This document shows positions 38,210 to 46,057 of a stretch of 64,000 nucleotides of DNA, piece after piece; position 1 is the first letter of the stretch; each line of letters begins with the position of its first letter. Position numbers and translations under genes: made by a program. The stretch is from an uncultured Mollicutes bacterium (GTDB lineage Bacteria > Bacillota_I > Bacilli_A > RFN20 > CAG-826), in NCBI GenBank assembly GCA_900545015.1, contig UQXJ01000004.1, forward strand, positions 17,533 to 81,532, given 5' to 3'. The notes under the pieces were generated by a model, which did no database searches, was not told where the DNA came from, and saw only the letters and a list, made by a program, of their open reading frames with translations.

Positions 38210-38243
38210 AAAAAATTATACCATTTAAAGGGTATAATTTTTT
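38210..38243 (-). terminator. psuK terminator that also carries the galM -10 box
   Basis: A perfect 13-bp hairpin (AAAAAATTATACC / GGTATAATTTTTT) follows the psuK stop. The TATAAT at 38215-38220 (minus strand) lies in its 3' arm, at a suitable distance from the galM start at 38194. Confidence 0.7.
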
Positions 38244-38272
38244 AGCATTTTAATTTAAATAATGACTCACTA

Positions 38273-39163
38273 TTAATTATGTCTGAATTTTTCAATGTCT
38301 TTAGAAGTTGCACCTTTACTCATTAGAGTAATTTTAGATAATTCATTACCAAACGCTATTGATTCAAGCAATGAATATCCTCTAATGTAGTGGTCAGAAA
38401 CTCCACTTGTTAAAGCATCTCCACATCCTGTTGTATTTACAAATTCTTTAATTTCTTCAACTTTAAATACACCAATTTTATTTGTATTTTCACCATAATA
38501 AATATTTTTTGAACCATTACTTAATACAACATTTTTAATTCCTTTATTTAATAAAGCAATTGTTAATTGTTTTGCATCAAGTTCATCATTTATTAATGAT
38601 TTTGCTTCGTGAATATTACATTTAATTAAAAAGACATTGCTTAAATGATCTTTAAATTTTAATACTTTTGAAGGTGATATTGCTTCAACAATAAATTTCT
38701 TATCTGGATAAGTTTTAAATAAATAATCAATTGATGTTTTTTCAACATTACTATCAATTAAAATATATTCATGTTTTTTAATTAATTCATCTAATGATTT
38801 TAAATAATTGATATCTAAAGTTGAAATGATTCTATTATCGCAAATTGCATTTATCATATCGTGATTAGAATCATTAATCGCAACATAACTTCCACTAGGA
38901 AAATTAGAAATTGGTGAATAAACATTTACACCCATTTCAATTAATTGATTCATTAATGCTTTTCCATTAGCGTCGTGTCCAATAGCAGTAATAAAATCTA
39001 TTTTGTTTCCAAGACGCGCAAGATTTTCGCAAATGTTACGCATGACTCCACCAAAACTAATAGAAACTTCCCCAATGTTTGAAACTGAAGGAATTATTTT
39101 CTTATCACTTGTTGCTATATAATCAATATTTGATCCACCTATAAGAAGTAATGTTTTATCCAT
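38273..39163 (-). CDS. psuK: PfkB-family sugar kinase, probable pseudouridine kinase
   Basis: 296 residues. PfkB fold with N-terminal GGSNIDYIATSD and the C-terminal anion-hole motif NTTGCGDALTSG. It is encoded 2 nt after psuG, the enzyme that cleaves pseudouridine-5'-phosphate, so by context it phosphorylates pseudouridine. The two proteins salvage pseudouridine from degraded RNA to uracil and ribose-5-phosphate. Ribokinase-like activity is the alternative but less likely. Confidence 0.85.
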   Translation of the reverse strand: MDKTLLLIGGSNIDYIATSDKKIIPSVSNIGEVSISFGGVMRNICENLARLGNKIDFITAIGHDANGKALMNQLIEMGVNVYSPISNFPSGSYVAINDSNHDMINAICDNRIISTLDINYLKSLDELIKKHEYILIDSNVEKTSIDYLFKTYPDKKFIVEAISPSKVLKFKDHLSNVFLIKCNIHEAKSLINDELDAKQLTIALLNKGIKNVVLSNGSKNIYYGENTNKIGVFKVEEIKEFVNTTGCGDALTSGVSDHYIRGYSLLESIAFGNELSKITLMSKGATSKDIEKFRHN

Positions 39164-39165
39164 TA

Positions 39166-40071
39166 TTATCCTCTAATTTTTGAATATTCTTTAGCTATTT
39201 CAGCACCTAATTTTGCGTTATTTAAAATAAGTTGAATGTTTGTTTCAAGGCTCTTTCCTTCTGTTAATTTAACAATAGCAGCAAGTAAATATGGCGTTTC
39301 TTCTTTTCCTTTAACACCATCTTTTTCCATTTGTTCAAGAGCTTTATCGATTTCTTTATTAATATAAGCTGGATCCATTGCAAATTCTGCTGGAACTGGA
39401 TCGCAAACTAATATACCACCATCAAGTTTATAATCTCTCTTTTCTTTAACAACTTTAGCAATTTCAAGAGGTGATTTTGCATTAAAATCAACTTTAATGT
39501 CGCTTGTTGGAGTAAAGAATGCTGGCATAAAGTCACTATTATAGCCAATAATAGGTACACCTTTAGTTTCTAAATATTCAGCTGTTAAATGTAAATCAAG
39601 AATAGCTTTTGGTCCTGCACAAATTACAGTAACATTTGTCTTTCCAAGTTCATCAAGGTCAGCGCTAATATCAAAAGTTTCATTAGCTTTTCTATGAGCA
39701 CCACCAATTCCACCAGTAACAAAGAATTCAATACCAGCAAGTGAAGCTAAAATCATAGTTGCACTAACAGTTGTTGCCCCCCATTCTTTAGCAGCAAAAA
39801 TAATTGGAAGGTCTCTTCTTGAGCATTTAACGATACCTTTTCTTTTACCAAATTCTTCGATTTCTTCAGGTGTCATACCAATAATTGGTTCACCGTTTAT
39901 GATACCGATAGTAGCTGGAATTGCTCCGTTATCTCTAATAACTTTTTCTACTTCTAAAGCACACTTTACGTTTCTAGGATAAGGCATACCATGACTAATA
40001 ATTGTTGATTCAAGTGCAACAACTGGTCTACCTTCTTCAATAGCTTTTTTTACTTCTGCATTAATTTTCAT
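39166..40071 (-). CDS. psuG: Pseudouridine-5'-phosphate glycosidase
   Basis: 301 residues. It splits pseudouridine-5'-phosphate into uracil and ribose-5-phosphate. Family motifs: VALESTIISHGMPYPRN, TVSATMILASLAGIEFFVTGGIGGAHR and the CAGPKAILDL stretch. Start: ATG 40071, 6 nt from AAGGAG. An in-frame start at 40089 lies inside the upstream gene. It sits between a thioesterase gene and psuK, all in one unit. Confidence 0.94.
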   Translation of the reverse strand: MKINAEVKKAIEEGRPVVALESTIISHGMPYPRNVKCALEVEKVIRDNGAIPATIGIINGEPIIGMTPEEIEEFGKRKGIVKCSRRDLPIIFAAKEWGATTVSATMILASLAGIEFFVTGGIGGAHRKANETFDISADLDELGKTNVTVICAGPKAILDLHLTAEYLETKGVPIIGYNSDFMPAFFTPTSDIKVDFNAKSPLEIAKVVKEKRDYKLDGGILVCDPVPAEFAMDPAYINKEIDKALEQMEKDGVKGKEETPYLLAAIVKLTEGKSLETNIQLILNNAKLGAEIAKEYSKIRG

Positions 40072-40072
40072 C

Positions 40073-40792
40073 TTATTCTCCTTCATCAAAAAAATTAACT
40101 TTTAAATAAAATCTAAGTTCATTTTCTTTATAGCCATATAAGAAATTTCCTTCTTCATTTTTATATATATATAAAGAAAGTGCATCATCAATAAATGATT
40201 GTTTTAAGTATTCAATTTGAACTTCTTTAACAATCTTTTCAGGTCTAAAAATATCATCAAAAAGGTCTAAATAATGTGTATTATTCATGTGTCCATTATG
40301 ATCAAGCATTGTATAAGTTACTATTCTATCTTGATTAAAAAGTAAATTTTCTTTAGAAACTGGAGGTAATTTTTTGACTCTTTCGCCTGAAAAAGCCTGC
40401 AAATCATTGATATTTTTATAAATTTCGCTATTTCCTAAGCTAAAACTTTTAATATCTACCATCATCCAAACAGAAATTAAACTTGCAACTTCTTCGTCTC
40501 CAACAAAAAATTTTGTTTCTCTATAATATTCAACAAAGCGAGCTTTAAAAGGTTCAGTTCTAACTTTTATTTCATCGATATTTTTAATAGGTTTTTTAAT
40601 TGTTAATTTATTTCTAACAACAACCCAAATGAGGTTTTCTTTCATAAGGTCGCTAAATCCAATATGAAGTTTATCAGCGTGACGCGCTGCTATATCTTGA
40701 GCAATATCAAGAAGTGCAGAACACTTCATAACATCATTTTTGTCAAATTGATTTGTTGTTAAACTATATGTTTTTTCGAATACTACTGACAT
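40073..40792 (-). CDS. Acyl-ACP thioesterase-like protein (double hotdog)
   Basis: 239 residues similar to the bacterial FatA/FatB family: N-terminal hotdog with LLDIAQDIAARHADKLHIG, RTEPFKARFVEYYRE and W108-type aromatic segments, and a second hotdog with the active-site-like HNGHMNNTHYLDLF. It would release fatty acids from acyl-ACP. TATAAT (40801-40806, minus) ends 8 nt before the ATG with no Shine-Dalgarno, so a leaderless start is likely. It heads the thioesterase-psuG-psuK unit, although no metabolic link to pseudouridine is evident. Confidence 0.83.
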   Translation of the reverse strand: MSVVFEKTYSLTTNQFDKNDVMKCSALLDIAQDIAARHADKLHIGFSDLMKENLIWVVVRNKLTIKKPIKNIDEIKVRTEPFKARFVEYYRETKFFVGDEEVASLISVWMMVDIKSFSLGNSEIYKNINDLQAFSGERVKKLPPVSKENLLFNQDRIVTYTMLDHNGHMNNTHYLDLFDDIFRPEKIVKEVQIEYLKQSFIDDALSLYIYKNEEGNFLYGYKENELRFYLKVNFFDEGE

Positions 40793-40857
40793 ACAGCAAA
40801 ATTATAGTCAAAAACTATAAAATTAAAAAGAAGAAACAATTGTATTTTTATATTTTT

Positions 40858-42174
40858 TTAATGTAATAATTCTAGTTCTGTATCATCAACATCTTTGATG
40901 TAATCAAATTTTTCTTCACCTATAATATAAGTTGCAACCATGTAAGCTGTTTGACCTCTTAATGTGAAATAATAAAAATCATTATAGTCATCATCATGAA
41001 TGATTGTAATATATCCTTCATTTTCTAAACAATGGAATAAGCCAAATATATCATCAGTTTTTTCGTCTTTATAAATTCCAAAAAATGGACTATCACGATA
41101 AATAGCTTTAGTTTTTGATTTTATTCCTTTCATAAAATAAACCATATTATCTAAAGGCAATAAAAAGTCAGGAACAAATGCGTCTGGAGCACTATCTCCT
41201 ACTGTTGTTACATGGTAATACGCCGAAGAAACTAAAACATTAAATAATTGCGTGTCAATTCCAAATTCTTTAGCTGCTCTATCATCAGCATATTTTCTAA
41301 ATCCACTTTCATTAATAACGTTATAAACATGATCAATAAAAAATAAACACATAAATTCAAAATCAAAGAGTCTCTTATTTTGCTCTGTCATAGGGCATGT
41401 AAGATTATATAAATTATCATCAACAGGAGGAAAAGCTTTAATATAATATTCTCTTGGTAATGTTCTATTTTCATAAATAAAAAGATAAGCCAAATATAAA
41501 TTATAGAATCTTAGTTTTTCAGCGGTTTCATATGCTTTTTCAAAATCTTTTTTATAGACACATGAAAAAATTTCATAAACTAAATAATACGCATCATTCT
41601 TTTTAACTTCTTCTCTTTCTTTATATTCATCAAATTTATCCATTTCATTATTACAGAAATAATATTTCATTATGAATAAGTTATAAATTGATGGTAAATC
41701 GAACAATTTTTTAAATGCGTATTCGTCAACTTCTTTAAGCTTTTGTTCATTCTTTTCTTTAATAAGGAAATTTAAATAAAATATAATAAAATTTTGTTTT
41801 TTAATATGCACTAATTCGCGTTTAACTTTAATTGCTTCATCAGCTCTTTTATAAATAAGAGCAGCTAAATCTTTTTTAGAAATAATCTTTTCAGTTTCTT
41901 CATTGTACGATGCATAATTTATAAAAAGATAATAAAGATGCTTTCTAGAAAATTTAAGAACAGCTTTAAAAACAAGCGTTTGGAATCTATGATCAACACG
42001 ATAATCTTCTAGCATCATGATTTGATCAAAGATAGTATCGTAAGAAACTCCTTTTTCCTTAAATAAAGTTAAAGCATCATAAAATCCTTTTTCATCATAA
42101 GGCTCATAATATCCTTCTTTTACAAGTTTAAAATATGATTCCACTACTTTTTTACCTGCTTCTTCTTTATTCAC
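40858..42174 (-). CDS. Hypothetical TPR-like helical protein, 438 aa
   Basis: Not recognised. Start is a GTG at 42174 behind GAGGT. The sequence is almost entirely helical with repeated aromatic/lysine pairs, especially about 120-260 (for example KKDFEKAYETAEKLRFYNLYLAYLFI). This suggests TPR-like repeats for protein binding. No signal peptide or membrane helix. It stands alone, with the small peptide gene's terminator upstream. Confidence 0.55.
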   Translation of the reverse strand: MNKEEAGKKVVESYFKLVKEGYYEPYDEKGFYDALTLFKEKGVSYDTIFDQIMMLEDYRVDHRFQTLVFKAVLKFSRKHLYYLFINYASYNEETEKIISKKDLAALIYKRADEAIKVKRELVHIKKQNFIIFYLNFLIKEKNEQKLKEVDEYAFKKLFDLPSIYNLFIMKYYFCNNEMDKFDEYKEREEVKKNDAYYLVYEIFSCVYKKDFEKAYETAEKLRFYNLYLAYLFIYENRTLPREYYIKAFPPVDDNLYNLTCPMTEQNKRLFDFEFMCLFFIDHVYNVINESGFRKYADDRAAKEFGIDTQLFNVLVSSAYYHVTTVGDSAPDAFVPDFLLPLDNMVYFMKGIKSKTKAIYRDSPFFGIYKDEKTDDIFGLFHCLENEGYITIIHDDDYNDFYYFTLRGQTAYMVATYIIGEEKFDYIKDVDDTELELLH

Positions 42175-42274
42175 TATTCTTACCTCTTCTTTCTTTTAAT
42201 GAATTATAAACATTTTTATATAATTAATATAGGACAATAAATAAATTAAATTACATTTTATTTTTATAAGTAAT

Positions 42275-42301
42275 AAAAAAAGTCCTGACATAATCAGAAC
42301 T
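42275..42301 (-). terminator. Terminator of the 18-residue peptide gene
   Basis: On the minus strand AGTTCTGA and TCAGGACT pair around TTATG, followed by a run of T. It lies about 28 nt after the peptide stop. Confidence 0.75.
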
Positions 42302-42328
42302 CATAATTTTAGATTTAATGATCTTTAG

Positions 42329-42385
42329 TTAGATCTTTCTTTCGAAAAATTTAACAAGAATCATAAGTGATTTAATAAATGCCAT
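42329..42385 (-). CDS. 18-residue amphipathic peptide (phenol-soluble-modulin-like)
   Basis: A tiny ORF, MAFIKSLMILVKFFERKI, behind an excellent ribosome site (AAGGAG, 8 nt before the ATG). It has a TATAAT promoter at 42429-42434 and its own terminator at 42275-42301. No other gene lies in this transcript. The peptide has net charge about +3, and K5, K12 and R16 fall on one face of a helix with the rest strongly hydrophobic. In size and pattern it recalls Staphylococcus phenol-soluble modulins, short leaderless secreted or membrane-active peptides. Homology cannot be claimed. Two cre-like sites upstream suggest carbon-source control. Confidence 0.6.
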   Translation of the reverse strand: MAFIKSLMILVKFFERKI

Positions 42386-42428
42386 ATCGTTTTCTCCTTG
42401 TAAGTCTTTCTTTTTGACCTACAGCATT

Positions 42429-42494
42429 ATTATAAGAACTTACAATAAAAATATTTTGAGAAAGCGTTTTCAGAAAATTATGATAGCGTTTACA
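42429..42494 (-). promoter_or_regulatory. Promoter with two cre-like operators for the small peptide
   Basis: -10 TATAAT at 42429-42434 (minus). Two cre-like sites lie upstream. Site A is 42459-42472 (AGAAAGCGTTTTCA on plus) and site B is 42481-42494 (TGATAGCGTTTACA on plus; TGTAAACGCTATCA on minus, a full match to TGNAANCGNWNNCA). Their centres are 22 bp apart, two helical turns, at about -43 and -65 from the expected start. This position suits CcpA or another LacI-family regulator. Confidence 0.6.
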
Positions 42495-42496
42495 TT

Positions 42497-44785
42497 TTAT
42501 TTGGCTGAATTGCAATCTTTACTTTTAGCTTGTTTTATTTGAAAGCCATCTGGAATAGCTAGTGCTTGAGAAATAAATTTATAATGATTATCTGCTGTAT
42601 AAAAATAAACAATATTTCCTAGTCTTCTAAAGTTAAATGATGTACTTTCATCAATATCACTGATTTTGAATCCGATTTTAGAAGTAACGTAATTTGCATC
42701 CATTTTTTGAATTCCATTTGCATCTTTCGATACAAAATCAATATATTCAAGTGCTTCACCACTCTTATCATCTGCTTTCGAATCTGCACCAATATCAAGA
42801 TACATGATATAAGCATTATCATTTTTCTTGTAATCATTGCCCTTACCAATTGCATAATCACCAGGCATAACAGGAATTTCATAATAATATGTTTTATATT
42901 GTGTCATTATTGCTTTATTAGAAACTTTTTCAAAATCAAATACAGTTTTGCTAGTTAAACTATTAAAGTCTGAATATGTCAAAAAAGTTCCGTCACTAAA
43001 AGTGTATTTCATACCTTTAGCGTTGTCTTTTTCAATTTTACTAATTTTTCTAATTCTATTAATATCTGCAGTCTTCTTATCACCAGAAGTTTTATTCCTT
43101 TCAATGTAATATAAGTCAAATAGCGACTGATATTCGTCTGTAAAAAAAGTCCCATTTATAGATGTTATATAGCCAGGTTCTTTAACTGTAAAGTTTAATG
43201 CAGAGTCAATAAATTCATAAGAATCATAAGTTGTATTGCTGATTTCTATTGTTTTATCATCAACTTTAGTTTTTTTGTTAGCATCTAAATAATTGAAAAA
43301 ATGAAAACCAGTTATGTTATTCATTCCTTCCATGCTCTTATCAAACAATTCTTTAACTTCCTTATATTTAATTAGGTTCTCAGACACTGTATTATCAATT
43401 AGAACGGACTGGGGATTTTCTACCGTTGTATCGACAGTATACATTTTAAGTTTATTACCATCATAAATCTCAGTTTGAACATCATAAGAATTGGCAAAAC
43501 CAGTTTTTAATGGTTGCAATCTCATTACAACTCCAGGATTCACAAACGAGCCTTCATTTTCTCCACCAACAATATACCCACTATTAGTAATTAACTTTTT
43601 CTCTTTTTTATAGTTTCTATAGAAAGAGGTTGTTGGATTACTACTGTTGCTGCTTGTTGGAGCACCTTCAAAACTTTCGCTCGTATCAACAGCTAAAGGC
43701 AAGTAAGTCCCTTTGTAAAGATTAGTAGGAACTGCTCTAATTAAATTCTCATTATAGTTAGGAATATCAGATCGCCCATATTTGACTCTTAAATTATAAT
43801 TTTCTAAAGTGAATATTTGTTTGCTATAATTCGTATCACCATATTCTCCAGCAGTCATATAAGCAATTCTTCTATATAAAGTAAGCATACTAATAGAATC
43901 GCCCCAACTAGCAACTGTTCCATCAAACCCAGGTTCACCATCCCAGTAAAATCTATTTTTATTATATGCTCCTAAAAGTGTGTAATTTGAAATTAGCGTA
44001 TTGTCTTTAAATATGCCGTTATTAGAAATATGCGATGTTTCGCCGTTAATATCAAAAGTTGCATAATGAACACCACACGTTTTAATAACTCCATCTGCAT
44101 ATCCAGCAATTATTCCAATTAATAATTGATTAGATGTAGATGTAATTGTAACGTTATCTAAATATAAATTTTGAATGCAATTAATCGGTGTATCAATAGC
44201 ATTTTCATTGAAATAATATAAGTCTCTTTTATTCTCGTCGTTTACTTCATTATTTCCAACAACGCCAAAAGTACCAAGAATATTAATATTTTTTTCATTA
44301 AAACTAGTTTCATTAACTACGCTAGGATGTCTAGCACCGAAATCTGCAAAATTGTTACTAACTTTTAAATTATTAATAACATTTCCTCCACCATTAAAAT
44401 TTCCAACAAATTCATATTCGCTTGTTCCTACAGGGGGAACAACATATCCACTCATATCGATGTTGTCATCTAATTTAAAATATTTTTGATCTATTTTTAT
44501 TTTGCCAGTCTTTTCATCAGTTATTCTTTTATTGAATTCGCCTAAATATTGTAGCCATGCAAAATTATAATAATGTCTTGGCGTAGTAATTGTATAAGGA
44601 TTGTCTTTTGTTCCATCGCCACTAGCAAAATAATTAGCTTCACTTAATCCAGTTTGCTTATTAAATTCAATATTAAAACCTTTATTAAACCACGACAAAG
44701 TTATAAACGTAGTTGATAAAGCAAAAGTAACAGCGTTTAAAACAATAGTTCCTAAAATTAAATAAAACTTTTTTCCCCTATTCAT
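42497..44785 (-). CDS. Large surface-exposed protein with GLUG-like repeats
   Basis: 762 residues. One N-terminal hydrophobic segment (about 8-31, ending TLSWF) serves as signal or anchor. The remainder is extracellular-type beta-rich sequence. Near residue 55 the typical opening of bacterial beta-helix/GLUG proteins is seen (GDGTKDNPYTITTPRHYYNFAWL), followed by NFNGGGNVINNLKVS. No catalytic motif and no C-terminal sorting signal are visible. A TATAAT box ends 7 nt before the ATG with no ribosome site. Role unknown, probably adhesion or envelope. Confidence 0.65.
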   Translation of the reverse strand: MNRGKKFYLILGTIVLNAVTFALSTTFITLSWFNKGFNIEFNKQTGLSEANYFASGDGTKDNPYTITTPRHYYNFAWLQYLGEFNKRITDEKTGKIKIDQKYFKLDDNIDMSGYVVPPVGTSEYEFVGNFNGGGNVINNLKVSNNFADFGARHPSVVNETSFNEKNINILGTFGVVGNNEVNDENKRDLYYFNENAIDTPINCIQNLYLDNVTITSTSNQLLIGIIAGYADGVIKTCGVHYATFDINGETSHISNNGIFKDNTLISNYTLLGAYNKNRFYWDGEPGFDGTVASWGDSISMLTLYRRIAYMTAGEYGDTNYSKQIFTLENYNLRVKYGRSDIPNYNENLIRAVPTNLYKGTYLPLAVDTSESFEGAPTSSNSSNPTTSFYRNYKKEKKLITNSGYIVGGENEGSFVNPGVVMRLQPLKTGFANSYDVQTEIYDGNKLKMYTVDTTVENPQSVLIDNTVSENLIKYKEVKELFDKSMEGMNNITGFHFFNYLDANKKTKVDDKTIEISNTTYDSYEFIDSALNFTVKEPGYITSINGTFFTDEYQSLFDLYYIERNKTSGDKKTADINRIRKISKIEKDNAKGMKYTFSDGTFLTYSDFNSLTSKTVFDFEKVSNKAIMTQYKTYYYEIPVMPGDYAIGKGNDYKKNDNAYIMYLDIGADSKADDKSGEALEYIDFVSKDANGIQKMDANYVTSKIGFKISDIDESTSFNFRRLGNIVYFYTADNHYKFISQALAIPDGFQIKQAKSKDCNSAK

Positions 44786-44901
44786 CTTATTTATTATATA
44801 TTAATTTTTTCAATGTTTAATAATTTATGAACAATAATTAGTGATTAATTAAGCATCTTAATCAACTATAAAAAAGACAAAAATGTTATAATTTCCTTGT
44901 T

Positions 44902-45687
44902 ATGAAAGAAATACTTATTAAACTTAAAGATGAAAAAATAAATAAAAAATTGTTTTCACAAGCATTAAAAGCTGTATCAATCGATAGTAAAGAAGAACAA
45001 TATTTAATAGATGGCAATGATACCGATGTTTCGCTTTTTTCTTCTTATTCTAATGAAATTAAAATGTTAGAAGAAAAAGATAAAAATTTTAATTATGAAA
45101 TTATTGATGAAAGTATTAATGAAGATAAAACTACATTTAATATCTTTAATTCTTTTAATAAAAGATTTGTTTTATTGTCTTCATCAAACAATAATTTTAA
45201 TGATTTCCTTAAATTAAATGAAAAATATAGCGAAGATTTCTTTATTTTTTCTAATGATAAAGAAATTAAAAAGAATGAAAAAATTTTAGATAATCCTTTT
45301 TATAAAGGTGAAAAGAAAATTGAGGATATTTTTTATGATGACACTCATCTTATTCTTGTTTCAGAAGAATTCTTAAATCTCTTTAATGATTTTATTCTCT
45401 CAATTTCAAATTATTTCTTTAAAAGGTACGAACTTAAAAACCAATCTAAAGGTGGATTCTTATCTAATTTAGGTAAAAATCTATTTTCTTGGGGATCAAG
45501 TAATGAAGAACCTGTTCAAACATTATTTAATGATTTAACTTCAAAATATAAAATTGAATATTCAAAAGATAAATTTTATTTAATATTAAAAGAGGAAAAC
45601 ACCGCTTCCTCTTTCATGAGTGCAATCCGTTTTTTCTTATCAATAATTAACAATAAAATTGATTTTGATTCTATATATAAAAAATAA
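44902..45687 (+). CDS. Hypothetical protein, 261 aa
   Basis: Not recognised. It is lysine-, asparagine- and phenylalanine-rich, with no signal peptide. A hydrophobic stretch lies near 155-175 and a GGFLSNLGKNLFSWGSS glycine-containing loop near 185-200. An extended -10 box TGTTATAAT (44884-44892) ends 9 nt before the ATG and there is no Shine-Dalgarno, so it may be leaderless. It is transcribed divergently from the surface protein at 42497-44785. Confidence 0.5.
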   Translation: MKEILIKLKDEKINKKLFSQALKAVSIDSKEEQYLIDGNDTDVSLFSSYSNEIKMLEEKDKNFNYEIIDESINEDKTTFNIFNSFNKRFVLLSSSNNNFNDFLKLNEKYSEDFFIFSNDKEIKKNEKILDNPFYKGEKKIEDIFYDDTHLILVSEEFLNLFNDFILSISNYFFKRYELKNQSKGGFLSNLGKNLFSWGSSNEEPVQTLFNDLTSKYKIEYSKDKFYLILKEENTASSFMSAIRFFLSIINNKIDFDSIYKK

Positions 45688-45714
45688 GGTCTTAACCTTT
45701 AAAAAGTTAAAACC
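45688..45714. terminator. Hairpin between converging genes
   Basis: GGTCTTAAC and GTTAAAACC pair with one mismatch directly after the stop of the plus-strand gene. It overlaps the end of the minus-strand gene. It may terminate either, but no clear T-run is present. Confidence 0.35.
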
Positions 45715-45998
45715 TTAAATATACAAAGTAGTACTATTAATAGAATTTGAAGAACCGTAAACACAATTCCACATATTAAATAAGCATAGTGATAAAGATA
45801 ATCTTCTTCTCTTATTTCTTTAAACATGTAAGAAATTAATAGAGCTGGACCACCAAATAAAATACAAAGAATAATAACTTGGTAGTGTTTTAATCTATTC
45901 TCTTTATTCTCTTTTAAACCTTTTACATAAGCTATACATGTTCCATAGCAAACTAAGAAAAGGACTACTACTATAGGGAAAAACGCTGCAAATTTCAT
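45699..45998 (-). CDS. Small membrane protein, about 99 aa
   Basis: Three hydrophobic helices (about 5-22, 38-56, 70-93) with a charged loop KGLKENKENRLK. Start taken at ATG 45998; a TTG 12 nt upstream is possible. No good ribosome site is seen. It lies immediately downstream of the mgl operon terminator and might be reached by read-through. Family and function unknown. Confidence 0.5.
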   Translation of the reverse strand: MKFAAFFPIVVVLFLVCYGTCIAYVKGLKENKENRLKHYQVIILCILFGGPALLISYMFKEIREEDYLYHYAYLICGIVFTVLQILLIVLLCIFKVLTF

Positions 45999-46012
45999 AT
46001 TTTTTACCAAAA

Positions 46013-46040
46013 ATTAAAGTGATCCGAAGATCACTTTAAT
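46013..46040 (-). terminator. mgl operon terminator
   Basis: A perfect 12-bp stem ATTAAAGTGATC/GATCACTTTAAT with a TTCG tetraloop is followed on the minus strand by a T-run. It lies 18 nt after the mglC stop. Confidence 0.85.
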
Positions 46041-46057
46041 ATTATAATTCAAATTTA

